Positions 1 to 9,176 of a stretch of 58,068 bases of DNA are shown here, one piece after another. Source of the DNA: CAYREV01 sp964423345 (GTDB lineage: Bacteria; Bacteroidota; Rhodothermia; Balneolales; Balneolaceae); NCBI GenBank assembly GCA_964423345.1, contig CAYREV010000017.1, forward strand, positions 1-58,068, read 5' to 3'. The position numbers and the translations under genes are program-made. Numbering within the stretch: position 1 is the stretch's first letter; each line of letters opens with the position of its first letter. The notes under the pieces were generated by a model. That model was not told the origin of the DNA and ran no database searches. It saw only the letters and a program-made list of their open reading frames with translations.

Positions 1-669
1 CCGGGCCAAACTCAAGACGAAGACGGAATTCGTTATGCCACCGGCATCCGCAATGCTGTTGCCCTGGACTGGAACACCTCCTCCCACCATCTCTATGCGG
101 TTCAACACGGACGTGACCAGCTTCACAGTCTGTGGCCCGACTATTATACGGTGGAAGAAAATGCAGCCCAACCGGCAGAAGAATTTTTCCTGGTGAACAA
201 GGGAGATGATTTCGGATGGCCCTATGCCTACTACGACTGGAAAAAACAGAAAAAAATGCTCAGTCCCGAATATGGTGGAGACGGGGAGCAAACGGTTGAG
301 TCCGGCAGATTCAAGAACCCCATAATGGCATTCCCGGGCCATTGGGCCCCCAACGACCTGCTGTTTTATACCGCCGGCCAATTTCCCGATACATATAATG
401 GAGGGGCGTTCATCGCCTTCCACGGATCCTGGAACAGGGCCCCCGAACCCCAAAAGGGATACAAAGTTGTATTCGTACCTTTTTCCGGTGAGACGCCTTC
501 GGCCGATACGTACGAAGAGTTCGCCACAGGATTTCCAGGCACTGAAGATCCTCAGCCCGGTACGGCCACGCACCGCCCGATGGGCCTTGCCCAAGGGCCT
601 GACGGCTCCCTCTACATCACCGATTCTCAACGTGGCAAACTGTGGCGGATTATGTATACCGGCAACTAA
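1..669 (+). CDS. PQQ-dependent sugar (glucose/sorbosone) dehydrogenase family protein, C-terminal part
   Basis: The open frame enters from the left edge without a start, so only the last 222 residues are present. Family hallmarks in order are GIRNAVALDW near residue 21, NKGDDFGWPY, YTAGQFPDTYNGG, AFHGSWNR and the closing MGLAQGPDGSLYITDSQRGK. These blocks are typical of the six-bladed propeller of soluble quinoprotein glucose/sorbosone dehydrogenases, which oxidise aldoses in the periplasm with PQQ. Whether this copy binds PQQ cannot be judged because the N-terminal blades lie outside the window. A GTG at 151 is internal to the conserved fold and is not the start. The gene is followed by a hairpin and then a metal transporter on the same strand. 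Confidence 0.85.
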   Translation, partial: PGQTQDEDGIRYATGIRNAVALDWNTSSHHLYAVQHGRDQLHSLWPDYYTVEENAAQPAEEFFLVNKGDDFGWPYAYYDWKKQKKMLSPEYGGDGEQTVESGRFKNPIMAFPGHWAPNDLLFYTAGQFPDTYNGGAFIAFHGSWNRAPEPQKGYKVVFVPFSGETPSADTYEEFATGFPGTEDPQPGTATHRPMGLAQGPDGSLYITDSQRGKLWRIMYTGN

Positions 670-679
670 ACAGCACGGG

Positions 680-707
680 CCGGTAACGACTTGCCTGTGG
701 TTACCGG
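680..707 (+). terminator. Hairpin after the sugar dehydrogenase gene, possible weak terminator
   Basis: Eight perfect base pairs (CCGGTAAC at 680-687 with GTTACCGG at 700-707) enclose a 12-nt loop, 11 bases after the stop codon. No T-run follows, so it is not a classical intrinsic terminator. It could be a 3' processing or stability hairpin. Confidence 0.35.
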
Positions 708-787
708 ATACCTCTCATACATATCACAAAACAGGCCAACTTCTAAACTGTATCGTTTAAAAACTGTCAACCTCATTTAGCAAACAG

Positions 788-1693
788 ATGGCTTCCGGTT
801 CCAAAAAAGTAATTATTGCAGCTTTGATCGGCAACTCCCTGATAGCTGTCACAAAATTTGTCGCATCTTTTCTTACGGGCAGCTCTGCCATGCTATCTGA
901 GGGGATCCACTCTGTGGTTGACTCCGGCAACCAGGTACTGCTTCTGCTGGGCCTCAAGCGATCCCGGAAATCGGCCGACCGTTATCACCCATTTGGACAC
1001 GGCAAGGAGGTTTATTTCTGGAGTTTCGTGGTGGCTATCATCATTTTCGGTGTGGGTGCGGGTGTATCAATATACGAAGGCATTCACAGCGTTATGGATC
1101 CCAACCCGGTGAAGAGCCCCATGACCAATTATGTTGTTCTCGGTCTGGCGATGATTTTCGAGGCAGGAGCCTGGTACTTCGCCTGGAAAGAGTTTAACAA
1201 AAATAAACAGGGCCGGGGTTACCTGGAGGCGGTCCGAAAAGAAAAAGATCCCACTACTTTCGTGGTACTGTTTGAAGATACGGCAGCTATGCTGGGATTG
1301 TTAGTTGCATTTATTGGGATTCTTCTTGGACATATTACCGGCAACCCCGTTTACGACGGGACCGCTTCGATTATGATCGGCCTTATACTGGCCCTCACCG
1401 CAGCCTGGCTTGCTTATGAAACCAAGGGGCTGCTTATTGGCGAGAGCGCTAACCGGGAGATCGTCGACGGTATTCGTCAATTGGTAACGAACCATCCGGA
1501 GGTAAAGAGGGTCAATGAGGTATTGACGCTCCATATGGGACCCGATTTTATATTACTCAATATCAGTGTCGACTACGATGACCGGCTGGACGCTGAAAGA
1601 ATAGAAACGATCACAGCTTCCCTAACCCAGAACATCAAGGAGCGCTTCCCACGCATTAAACGTGTATTTATGGAAGCGGAAGCCCCCAAATAA
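788..1693 (+). CDS. Cation diffusion facilitator (CDF) family metal transporter, ZnT9-like
   Basis: A 301-residue polytopic membrane protein. It has TM1 at about 8-30, the first metal-site signature HSVVDSGNQ in TM2, and the loop RYHPFGHGKEVYFWSF. A later helix carries FEDTAAMLGLL, and a cytoplasmic domain of about 80 residues ends the protein. CDF proteins export Zn2+, Mn2+, Fe2+ or Co2+ by proton antiport. The acidic EDTAA motif in place of HxxxD in the later helix resembles, from memory, the SLC30A9/ZnT9 subgroup, so the substrate should not be assumed to be zinc. The ATG start gives an immediate membrane segment. The next gene begins 7 bases after the stop, suggesting co-transcription with the P1 peptidase. 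Confidence 0.85.
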   Translation: MASGSKKVIIAALIGNSLIAVTKFVASFLTGSSAMLSEGIHSVVDSGNQVLLLLGLKRSRKSADRYHPFGHGKEVYFWSFVVAIIIFGVGAGVSIYEGIHSVMDPNPVKSPMTNYVVLGLAMIFEAGAWYFAWKEFNKNKQGRGYLEAVRKEKDPTTFVVLFEDTAAMLGLLVAFIGILLGHITGNPVYDGTASIMIGLILALTAAWLAYETKGLLIGESANREIVDGIRQLVTNHPEVKRVNEVLTLHMGPDFILLNISVDYDDRLDAERIETITASLTQNIKERFPRIKRVFMEAEAPK

Positions 1694-1700
1694 TAACATC

Positions 1701-2849
1701 ATGCGTGTTTTTATACTACAAACCCTGCTGCTGTTGCTGGTACTATACACTCCCCTATTATCTCAGAATAAAAACCTTAGGGATTACGGGATGGAGACAG
1801 GAGTCATGGCGCCCGGCCCCATGAATGCCATCACGGACGTAGCTGAAGTAGCCGTTGGCCACCATACCCTTATTAAAGGTGACTCGGTACGGACGGGCGT
1901 AACTGCAATACTCCCCCACAGGGGCAATGTATTTCAACATAAAGTGCCCGCAGCGGTCTACGTTGGAAATGGCTTCGGGAAGCTTGCGGGGTCCACCCAG
2001 GTCAGGGAACTGGGAAACCTGGAGACTCCCATAATTTTAACCAACACCCTCAGCGTGCCCACCGCTGCCAATGCATTGATTGACTATACGCTTAAACAGA
2101 GGGGGAACGGCGGGGTGCGTTCGGTAAATCCGGTAGTTGGGGAAACCAACGACGGCTACCTCAATGATATTCGAGGCAGGCATATAAAAGAGAGGCATAT
2201 TCTGGAAGCAATCAACGATTCCGGGCGTGGCACAGTTGCCCAGGGCAATGTGGGGGCCGGTACCGGAACCATAGCTTTTGGCTTTAAGGGAGGCATTGGA
2301 ACGGCCTCCCGCAAACTGCCCCATTCACTGGGAGGCTATACGGTTGGTGTGCTTGTTCAGACCAACTTTGGGGGAGTGCTCAGGGTTGCAGGTGTGCCCG
2401 TGGGTAAAGAGTTGGGCCAATATTATTTAAACAACCGGCTTAACGATTCGGCCGACGGTTCCTGCATGATTATTGTGGCTACCGATGCCCCCCTGCTTTC
2501 CCGTAATCTGGAGCGGCTGGCCAAAAGAGCCATAATGGGCCTGGCAAAAACCGGGGGAATTGCCAGCAACGGCAGCGGAGACTACGTCATTGCCTTCTCT
2601 GCCGCTAAAGAGGTCAGGATTCCCCATACTTCCGATCATCGTATCCGAAAAACCGAAATACTGCGTAATAATGCCCTCTCCCCCCTCTTTATGGGAGTCA
2701 TCGAAGCCACCGAAGAGGCGATACTGAACTCGCTTTTTCAAGCCGGGGATATGAACGGACGTCGGGGGCGCCGGGTTGAAGCCCTTCCGGTTGATAGCGT
2801 ATTAAGTATTATGGAAGAATACGGAATCTACCATCCCGACCATAAGTAA
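1701..2849 (+). CDS. P1 family peptidase (DmpA/beta-peptidyl aminopeptidase-like), exported
   Basis: From the ATG at 1701 the 382-residue protein starts with a Sec-type signal peptide (MRVFILQTLLLLLVLYTP, then LLSQ). This favours 1701 over an in-frame ATG at 1662 that would place 13 polar residues before the signal and overlap the CDF gene. Family blocks are GNVGAGTGTIAFGFKGG, GGYTVGVLVQTNFGG and ADGSCMIIVATDAPL, followed by GGIASNGSGDY. P1 enzymes are N-terminal-nucleophile hydrolases that self-cleave at a Gly-Ser bond. By analogy Ser254 in ADGSC would be the nucleophile. It is probably a periplasmic aminopeptidase acting on short or beta-peptides; the substrate is unknown. Confidence 0.85.
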   Translation: MRVFILQTLLLLLVLYTPLLSQNKNLRDYGMETGVMAPGPMNAITDVAEVAVGHHTLIKGDSVRTGVTAILPHRGNVFQHKVPAAVYVGNGFGKLAGSTQVRELGNLETPIILTNTLSVPTAANALIDYTLKQRGNGGVRSVNPVVGETNDGYLNDIRGRHIKERHILEAINDSGRGTVAQGNVGAGTGTIAFGFKGGIGTASRKLPHSLGGYTVGVLVQTNFGGVLRVAGVPVGKELGQYYLNNRLNDSADGSCMIIVATDAPLLSRNLERLAKRAIMGLAKTGGIASNGSGDYVIAFSAAKEVRIPHTSDHRIRKTEILRNNALSPLFMGVIEATEEAILNSLFQAGDMNGRRGRRVEALPVDSVLSIMEEYGIYHPDHK

Positions 2850-2860
2850 TCCTTTAAGAA

Positions 2861-3425
2861 ATGAGATCTGCCTTCTTTTTTATTTTTGTTTTTCTACTGG
2901 CCGCCCCTCTTGCAGGCAGTTCCTTTTCACCGGATAGCACTGAGATTACCGAAATACAAACCGAAAGCTCATTGGGTTGGATCCAGTCTACTGCCTATAA
3001 CCAGGTACATGAACTTACCTTCTGGGGCGGCCATGCCTTTGGATCCATGAAATTATGGGGTAAAACCCCTAACTCTACTATGAATCAGTTTGGGCTGGGG
3101 TACAGCCGGAAGAGAAATAACCACGATCTCGGGTTTGGGCCTATCTCCCGCAGGACTCCAGCTTAACTTTCTTTCCAGTAATCGCATCCAGCCCTACCTG
3201 CGGTCTGCTATCGGTTTTCTGATATTGAATAAACCGTTTCCTGACGTACGGGGCACCCGGTTTAACTATACGTTTAATTCGGGTGCGGGAGTGGAATGTA
3301 TACTTAATTCCCACACCAGTATTACCCTTGGCTATAGATACTATCACCTTTCCAACGGTGAATCAGCTTCGGTTAATCCCGGCATTGACTCTAATACACT
3401 CTATATGGGACTGAATATATTTTAG
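2861..3425 (+). pseudogene. Frameshifted acyloxyacyl hydrolase (PagL-like lipid A 3-O-deacylase)
   Basis: Two frames together make one recognisable protein. Frame A (2861-3166) has a signal peptide (MRSAFFFIFVFLLAAPLAGS) and the first strands including ELTFWGGHAFGSMK, and stops after SRRTPA. Frame B covers about 3110-3425 and carries LGLSPAGLQLNF, the PagL-type catalytic motif YRYYHLSNG, NPGIDSNTLYMG and a C-terminal IF. PagL proteins are outer-membrane barrels that remove the 3-O-acyl chain of lipid A, using the His and Ser of HxSN. The join lies near 3110-3145. The combined length of about 185 residues also looks short of one strand pair, so an internal deletion not divisible by three is likely. 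A sequencing error is the alternative. Confidence 0.7.
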
Positions 3426-3587
3426 ACAGCACGGTCGGCAGATATCCCTTCCCTTTATATAGGACGGTATATAATTAGGGCAGGTACCACCTTTCCCAAG
3501 AAATTATATAATCCATTTTGAGGCACTTTCCGTACAGTATATGTGTTACCCATGTAAGGGACTAATATCTAAGGTGTCCAAAAAACC

Positions 3588-4175
3588 ATGTATAAGTTTT
3601 TAATATCATTTTTAATTTCAGCTTTCTTGATAGCCTGTGCCCCGGAACAAAAGGATAAGGGACATATCCACAAAGCCGAAACAGCCTCCCTGAACACAGC
3701 TAAAGTCGATATCATGAATACCGATACTACCAAAACCTACGAAGTGAATAAAACCCCTGAGGAATGGAAAAAAATTCTCAGCTCCAGGGAATACCGAATC
3801 CTCAGAGAAAGGGGAACGGAACTCCCCTATGTCAATAAGTACTGGGATAACAAGGAAGAGGGTATCTATTACTGCGCGGCTTGCGGACAGCCTCTTTACA
3901 GCTCTGAAACCAAATATAAATCGGGTACCGGGTGGCCCTCATTCTGGAAACCTATAACGAAAGAACATGTAGGTGAGAGAGAAGATAACAGTTTCTGGAT
4001 GACCAGAACCGAGATCGTTTGTGCACGATGTGGCTCTCATTTGGGACATGTGTTTAAGGATGGGCCCGAACCCACGGGATTGCGGTATTGCATGAATTCG
4101 GCCGCCCTTCATTTTGAAAAGAAAGATCTCTCAGAAGTGGACGTGAAAAAAGTGCCGGTCATACCGCTTCACTAG
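3588..4175 (+). CDS. msrB: Peptide-methionine (R)-S-oxide reductase MsrB, lipoprotein form
   Basis: A 195-residue protein reducing methionine-R-sulfoxide in oxidised proteins. An N-terminal lipobox (FLIAC, Cys17) and a linker to about residue 50 suggest it is anchored in the envelope. The MsrB domain spans about 56-180. Zinc cysteines are Cys96/Cys99 (CAAC) and Cys145/Cys148 (CARC), with GTGWPSFWKPI between them. The catalytic cysteine is Cys168 in RYCMNSAALHF. No resolving-cysteine partner gene is adjacent. A gap of about 160 bases precedes the gene, so it probably has its own promoter. Confidence 0.93.
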   Translation: MYKFLISFLISAFLIACAPEQKDKGHIHKAETASLNTAKVDIMNTDTTKTYEVNKTPEEWKKILSSREYRILRERGTELPYVNKYWDNKEEGIYYCAACGQPLYSSETKYKSGTGWPSFWKPITKEHVGEREDNSFWMTRTEIVCARCGSHLGHVFKDGPEPTGLRYCMNSAALHFEKKDLSEVDVKKVPVIPLH

Positions 4176-4227
4176 GCCGCCCCTTTAAAGAATTCACCAA
4201 CCATATCGGCCCCCGTACTAACCGGGA

Positions 4228-4365
4228 GTGCGGCCGACAGCAAAAAAATTGTTTGTGGATCCAACCTTCGATGACTGGACGGCAGTAAAGCCATTTCGGG
4301 AGATTCTTGAACAACTAACCGACAGCATAGCCGGTAACATTCCTCATCCGCCTGACCTTGATTAA
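4228..4365 (+). other. Short unrecognised open frame between msrB and the NSS transporter
   Basis: After an in-frame stop at 4219, codons run from a GTG at 4228 to TAA at 4363, encoding about 45 residues. The middle reads KKLFVDPTFDDWTAVKPF and the end is GNIPHPPDLD. The composition looks protein-like, but there is no ATG and no convincing ribosome-binding site. It ends one base before the convergent transporter gene. It could be the decayed 3' end of a lost gene or chance. Confidence 0.2.
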
Positions 4366-4366
4366 T

Positions 4367-5869
4367 TTACCCCACGGTTTTACCTGAAATCTTTTTGTTG
4401 TACACCATGAACAATGCCATGGCGATTCCCCATTGAAGCAGTACGGTAGCCACAGAATACATGCTGAGAGGGTTATACCAGGTCTCGGGTGCATATTCAA
4501 AAGCACTAAGATAAATCCACCATACAAGCAAAGTCACCACTTCGACGGGCACTACGTATTTTATGACTATCTCCCACCATCTGCCGAGGGTATAGCTTCG
4601 TTCCTCGTTATTGACGATATCTTTTCTGAACTTGCCCGGGCCGAACCTGATAATGGCAAAGGACATGAAAGCTCCCGATACAAGCAATCCCACGCCCCAT
4701 ACAAAATCCTGGTTGGCCAGGATGTCCGTCGAGATGGCCGACGGCAGTCCGAATGTAAAGCCCGCCAGCCCTACACCGATAACGGCCTTTTTGCGGGAGA
4801 TGCCCATATCTACAAAAACACGGCTGGCCAATTCTATCATGGATATGAGCGAACTGAAGGCAGCGAAAGTCAAGCCGAGAAAAAACAACACGGCGAAAAT
4901 CCTGCCTCCCGCCATTTCATTAAAAAGCTGTGGCATCCACATAAAAGTTAAGCCGGTTCCGGCCGGACCCGAGGTTTTCATGATCTCGAGAATCTCCCCA
5001 TTGCTCATGGACGCGCCAAGCGTTCCGAAAACGGTTGAAAATATCGTTACCGCAGCCAGCAACGATACAATATTATTTCCAATACCTGTTTGGAAAGCAC
5101 TGATGGTGATATCGTCACGTGTACGCATATATGCAGCATAGGTCAGGATAAGTCCCCAGGCAGCACCGGTATCCCATGCATTCTGCGTAAGGGCTTCCAG
5201 CCATATACTCGGCCGGGTCAGGGTGGACCAATCGGGCGTAAACAGATATTCAATCCCCTGAAAACTGCCCGGAAGCGTTACGGAGCGTATCAGGGAAATA
5301 ACCACGACCAGCAACAGGGACGGTATAAGTATTTTGTTTATTCGTTCAATGGATGATATGCCTTTAACCACGACGAATGCCCCGCCCCCCATCATAAGTG
5401 CGTGAAAAAGGGAAGGCAGCGATGATCCCTGGAAACCGTTCCAAACCACTTCCGCCTGCTGCATGTTTGCCGGCAGCCCGGTACTCAGTGATTCAATCAG
5501 GTAATAAAGGCACCAGCCGGCCACAACGCTGTAGTAAAACATGATTGCCGTAGCTACAAAACCTATGAAGCTGCCCATCCAGGCATACCTTTTGCCCACC
5601 AGCTTGATAAAGGATCCGATGACGCCTTTTCGTCCGTTCCGTCCGATCCCGTACTCAGCTATAATCAGGGGAATGGAAAAGAGAAAAAGGCAGCATATCC
5701 AGGCTATGAGAAAAGCCCCGGCCCCCTCCTCTCCACCGTTCTGGGCAGCAATTCGAGGGAAACGCCAAATATTACCCGTACCAACCGCAATACCCAGTAC
5801 ACTGAGAATAAGTCCCAGCTTGGATGAAAAGAATTTCGATTCATTCTTTGTTGATCCGGGGATATTCAT
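4367..5869 (-). CDS. Sodium-dependent transporter, neurotransmitter:sodium symporter (NSS/SNF) family
   Basis: A 500-residue protein with about 11-12 membrane helices. TM1 carries LGIAVGTGNIWRFPRIAAQN, the Na+- and substrate-binding unwound helix of the LeuT fold. It is followed by GGGAFLIAW-like residues (here GGEEGAGAFLIAW) and the YYSVVAGWCLYYL helix 3 motif. Bacterial NSS proteins import amino acids or related compounds with Na+; the substrate cannot be read from sequence. The two-residue EE expansion in the GG-GAF loop near residue 47 is a small variation. The gene is monocistronic and diverges from the DUF2723 gene across about 240 bases. Confidence 0.9.
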   Translation of the reverse strand: MNIPGSTKNESKFFSSKLGLILSVLGIAVGTGNIWRFPRIAAQNGGEEGAGAFLIAWICCLFLFSIPLIIAEYGIGRNGRKGVIGSFIKLVGKRYAWMGSFIGFVATAIMFYYSVVAGWCLYYLIESLSTGLPANMQQAEVVWNGFQGSSLPSLFHALMMGGGAFVVVKGISSIERINKILIPSLLLVVVISLIRSVTLPGSFQGIEYLFTPDWSTLTRPSIWLEALTQNAWDTGAAWGLILTYAAYMRTRDDITISAFQTGIGNNIVSLLAAVTIFSTVFGTLGASMSNGEILEIMKTSGPAGTGLTFMWMPQLFNEMAGGRIFAVLFFLGLTFAAFSSLISMIELASRVFVDMGISRKKAVIGVGLAGFTFGLPSAISTDILANQDFVWGVGLLVSGAFMSFAIIRFGPGKFRKDIVNNEERSYTLGRWWEIVIKYVVPVEVVTLLVWWIYLSAFEYAPETWYNPLSMYSVATVLLQWGIAMALFMVYNKKISGKTVG

Positions 5870-6108
5870 ACATTATTTATTCGTTCATGTTTATGGCGGA
5901 GGCAAAGAAGATAATAGATAGAACAGAAAGTGCAATAGGAAGGTACCTTCCGGATGATATAAAATATCTATCAGCCCAAAGACGTTAGATGTTTTAGAAG
6001 TCAAAATAATGGCGGGAACAGACATGCCATATATTTTGATTCCATCTAACCTATCGCTATTATTGCGTGCTCAATAATCCTTTAAAAGTTTGAAATAGAC
6101 TGCTCCGG

Positions 6109-9096
6109 ATGTTTTCGAATCACAAATCCACGAATCGCACCCTAGCTTTATTTACTTTTTTTGCCACGCTTGTCCTCTACACCTTAACCATGGCTCCTAC
6201 CGCCAGTTTTTGGGATTCCGGTGAGTTTATAGCCGTAGCTCATGGATTGCAGGTGAACCACCCTCCGGGAGCCCCTTTCTACTCCCTTCTCGGACGGATC
6301 TTTTCCATGTTCATGCCTGCACCCTTTGTGGCTGCAAGCATCAACTTTATCAGTGCCCTCACCTCGGCACTGACCGTGATGCTGCTATACCTGATTGTAG
6401 TTCGACTGGTTCGTGAATTCCGGGGACATCCCGATAAGATGGCATCCATCGACCGTATAGGTATGTACGGGGGAGCCCTCATCGGTGCATTCGCTTTTGC
6501 GGTAACCGACACCTTCTGGTTCAACGCTGCCGAAGCCGAAGTGTATGCCGTTTCCATGTTCTTTACCGCCATAGTGGTATGGCTTGCCCTTAAGTGGTCG
6601 GAATACCATGAACAGGATAACAACGAGCGCTGGCTTATCCTTATCGCATACCTCTTCGGGCTGGCTATAGGGGTACATCTGCTTAACCTGTTGGCCCTCT
6701 TCTTTGTTGCACTGATCGTCTATTTCAAGAAGAAGGATTTCAGCCTGATATCCATCAGTATTGCCGGCGGAATTTCGGTAGTGGCATTTCTGGTTGTTTA
6801 TCCCTTTACCATTCAGGTCCTCCCCGGACTTATGGAGAGTATCGGAAGGGCTTCATACGGGCTTATAGGACCGGTGTTCTTCATGGTTCTTGTGGTTGGC
6901 CTGCTTTCCGGTGCTATCTACTACACCCACAAAAATAATATGAGGCTGGCCAATATCGTGATGTTGTGCTATGCCATGATCCTGATCGGCTACTCCTCCT
7001 ATGCGCTGGTATTTATCCGCTCCATAGCAGACCCCCCCATTGATGAAAATGATCCCGAAACGGTAGAAGCCTTCATAAGCTATCTCAAGCGGGAACAGTA
7101 CGGAGCCACTCCCCTGTTGACGGGCCATACCTATGATAACTCCAAGGGAACCATTGACCGGGAGGATGAAGTGCTCTTTCCCCGGCGTTATTCCGGGCAA
7201 GGTGCCCACATGCAGCAGTACGGCAATTACAGCAGTGACCTTGATTTCTTTATCGACTACCAGGTCAACCATATGTATATCCGGTATTTCAACTGGAATT
7301 TTATAGGCAGGGATTCAGATATTCAGGATGCCGGATGGCAGGCCGGTTTTTCTGAGTCGGAAAATGAAAATAACCCGGCCCACAACAGCTATTTCTACCT
7401 TCCATTCTTTCTTGGGCTATTTGGCATGGTCTTTCATTTCCAAAGAGACTGGAGAAGAGCCCTTTCCGTATTGGCCCTGTTTCTGATGACCGGCTTCGCC
7501 ATTATCGTATTTCTTAACCAGACACCCATGCAGCCACGTGAAAGGGACTATGCCTATGTCGGATCCTTTTTCTGTTTCGCCATATGGATCGGCATGGGTG
7601 GGGTAGGCATGGTAGAAATGATCAAACAATACCTGAAATCCAATAGCGGGGCAGCCTTTGCGGTATTGGGACTGCTCTTTGTCGGAGTGCCGGGTCTTAT
7701 GGGGTATCAGAATTTCGACGACCACGATCGGAGCGACCGATATGTAGCACCCGACTATGCCTATAATCTGCTTCAGTCGGTGGCACCAAACGCCCTTATA
7801 TTCACCAATGGCGACAACGATACTTTCCCGCTTTGGTATCTCCAGGAAGTGGAAGGTATTCGTACCGACGTCCGCATCGTCTGCCTGAGCCTGCTTAATA
7901 CCGACTGGTATATCACACAATTGAGGGACCAGTGGTCCCATGAATCGGCTCCCCTGCCCATCTCCCTTACCGATGAGGAGATTGATCAAATCACTCAGAA
8001 TCTTTCACTTCACGAGCCCAAAACCTATTCCATACCGGTTGACAAGGAACTGTTGAGCGACGCCTTTACCACCGACAACAAATACAAGGAGACGATCGGA
8101 GTCAAAGCCGACACCTCCGTACAACTATACAAACATGGGGTCGACTTCGGTATGCCAGTAGATTCACTGGACAACGAAGTGAGCTGGCATTTCAGTGGGC
8201 GTCCGGCCGGTACCGACCGACAGGGAAATAAACGATATTATACGCAGGTACAGGATGAAGTCATCCTCGACATCCTCCGGACCAACCGCTGGTTACGGCC
8301 GGTGTATTTTGCCAATACGGTATCTACCACCAGTCAGCTGAATCTTCAACCCTATTTCCGCTTTGAAGGAAAGGCGTTCAGGGTAGTGCCCCAGCGTCAT
8401 GATGAAGCCGGATCGCTGGGTTGGGTCGATCCCAAAATACACTCACAACGGCTGCGGGAGTTTCGCTTCAGGGAATGGGACAACCCCGATGCCTACTTCG
8501 ACGAAAATATCCGCAGGATGCTTGGCAATTACCGCATGAGCATTACCCAGCTGGCTGAAAAATATATGGAACTGGGCAAAGCCGACAGCGCCCGGAAATG
8601 GCTGAGGTGGGGCGAGGAACGTATCCCCTTCCGCTTTTCCTATGCTGGCAACAGCAGCATCAACTCCATGGTGCTCTATGCCTATAATTACGCCCGGGCG
8701 GGGGATTCTACCAGCGCTCTTCGGCTGGGTGAGGACAGCAAGGTTAGCCTGATGGAAGAATTGCAGTACAAAATTGACGATTACGACCGTATACAGGACC
8801 GCATCCTAAATCTCAATGAAGAGATCAAGCAGGCCCGTATGAATGCCGATATGGCTCGCCAGAAAGAACTTAGAAGCCGTGTACAGGGACTGGTCTCCAA
8901 AAGAGACAACATAGCCCGCGATCTCAACTTTGCCATCAGCCACCTGACCATCGTACAACGTATATATTACATGTCCGGGAAGGATGCCAGGGGCGACTCC
9001 CTGGCTGACGAAGTCAATGCCATTACAAGCTCACGCATAGGCCTGCCTTCCACTAAAGAGGAAAACAGGGCCCGGATGCAGGAATTCGGGCTTTAA
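6109..9096 (+). CDS. DUF2723 (TMEM260-like) large membrane protein
   Basis: A 995-residue protein. The N-terminal half has about a dozen membrane helices and the family motif PTASFWDSGEFIAVAHGLQV (residues about 30-49), followed by HPPGAPFYSLLGR. In the middle is NGDNDTFPLWYLQEVEG, typical of the bacterial family. The last 150 residues are soluble and helical, with a probable coiled coil at about 880-935. The family is related to human TMEM260, reported as a protein O-mannosyltransferase, so a membrane GT-C glycosyltransferase role is plausible. The donor and acceptor here are unknown. A separate promoter is expected in the 240-base upstream gap. Confidence 0.85.
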   Translation: MFSNHKSTNRTLALFTFFATLVLYTLTMAPTASFWDSGEFIAVAHGLQVNHPPGAPFYSLLGRIFSMFMPAPFVAASINFISALTSALTVMLLYLIVVRLVREFRGHPDKMASIDRIGMYGGALIGAFAFAVTDTFWFNAAEAEVYAVSMFFTAIVVWLALKWSEYHEQDNNERWLILIAYLFGLAIGVHLLNLLALFFVALIVYFKKKDFSLISISIAGGISVVAFLVVYPFTIQVLPGLMESIGRASYGLIGPVFFMVLVVGLLSGAIYYTHKNNMRLANIVMLCYAMILIGYSSYALVFIRSIADPPIDENDPETVEAFISYLKREQYGATPLLTGHTYDNSKGTIDREDEVLFPRRYSGQGAHMQQYGNYSSDLDFFIDYQVNHMYIRYFNWNFIGRDSDIQDAGWQAGFSESENENNPAHNSYFYLPFFLGLFGMVFHFQRDWRRALSVLALFLMTGFAIIVFLNQTPMQPRERDYAYVGSFFCFAIWIGMGGVGMVEMIKQYLKSNSGAAFAVLGLLFVGVPGLMGYQNFDDHDRSDRYVAPDYAYNLLQSVAPNALIFTNGDNDTFPLWYLQEVEGIRTDVRIVCLSLLNTDWYITQLRDQWSHESAPLPISLTDEEIDQITQNLSLHEPKTYSIPVDKELLSDAFTTDNKYKETIGVKADTSVQLYKHGVDFGMPVDSLDNEVSWHFSGRPAGTDRQGNKRYYTQVQDEVILDILRTNRWLRPVYFANTVSTTSQLNLQPYFRFEGKAFRVVPQRHDEAGSLGWVDPKIHSQRLREFRFREWDNPDAYFDENIRRMLGNYRMSITQLAEKYMELGKADSARKWLRWGEERIPFRFSYAGNSSINSMVLYAYNYARAGDSTSALRLGEDSKVSLMEELQYKIDDYDRIQDRILNLNEEIKQARMNADMARQKELRSRVQGLVSKRDNIARDLNFAISHLTIVQRIYYMSGKDARGDSLADEVNAITSSRIGLPSTKEENRARMQEFGL

Positions 9097-9176
9097 GTCC
9101 GGCATTTCTAATTGTAGCTGAGGTATAGTATATTATCATCACCATGAATATAAACCATATTTAACGATCAGGAAGG

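Noticed and set aside
1662..1700. Earlier ATG for the P1 peptidase
   Set aside because: It would place polar residues before a clean signal peptide and overlap the CDF gene; the ATG at 1701 fits better.
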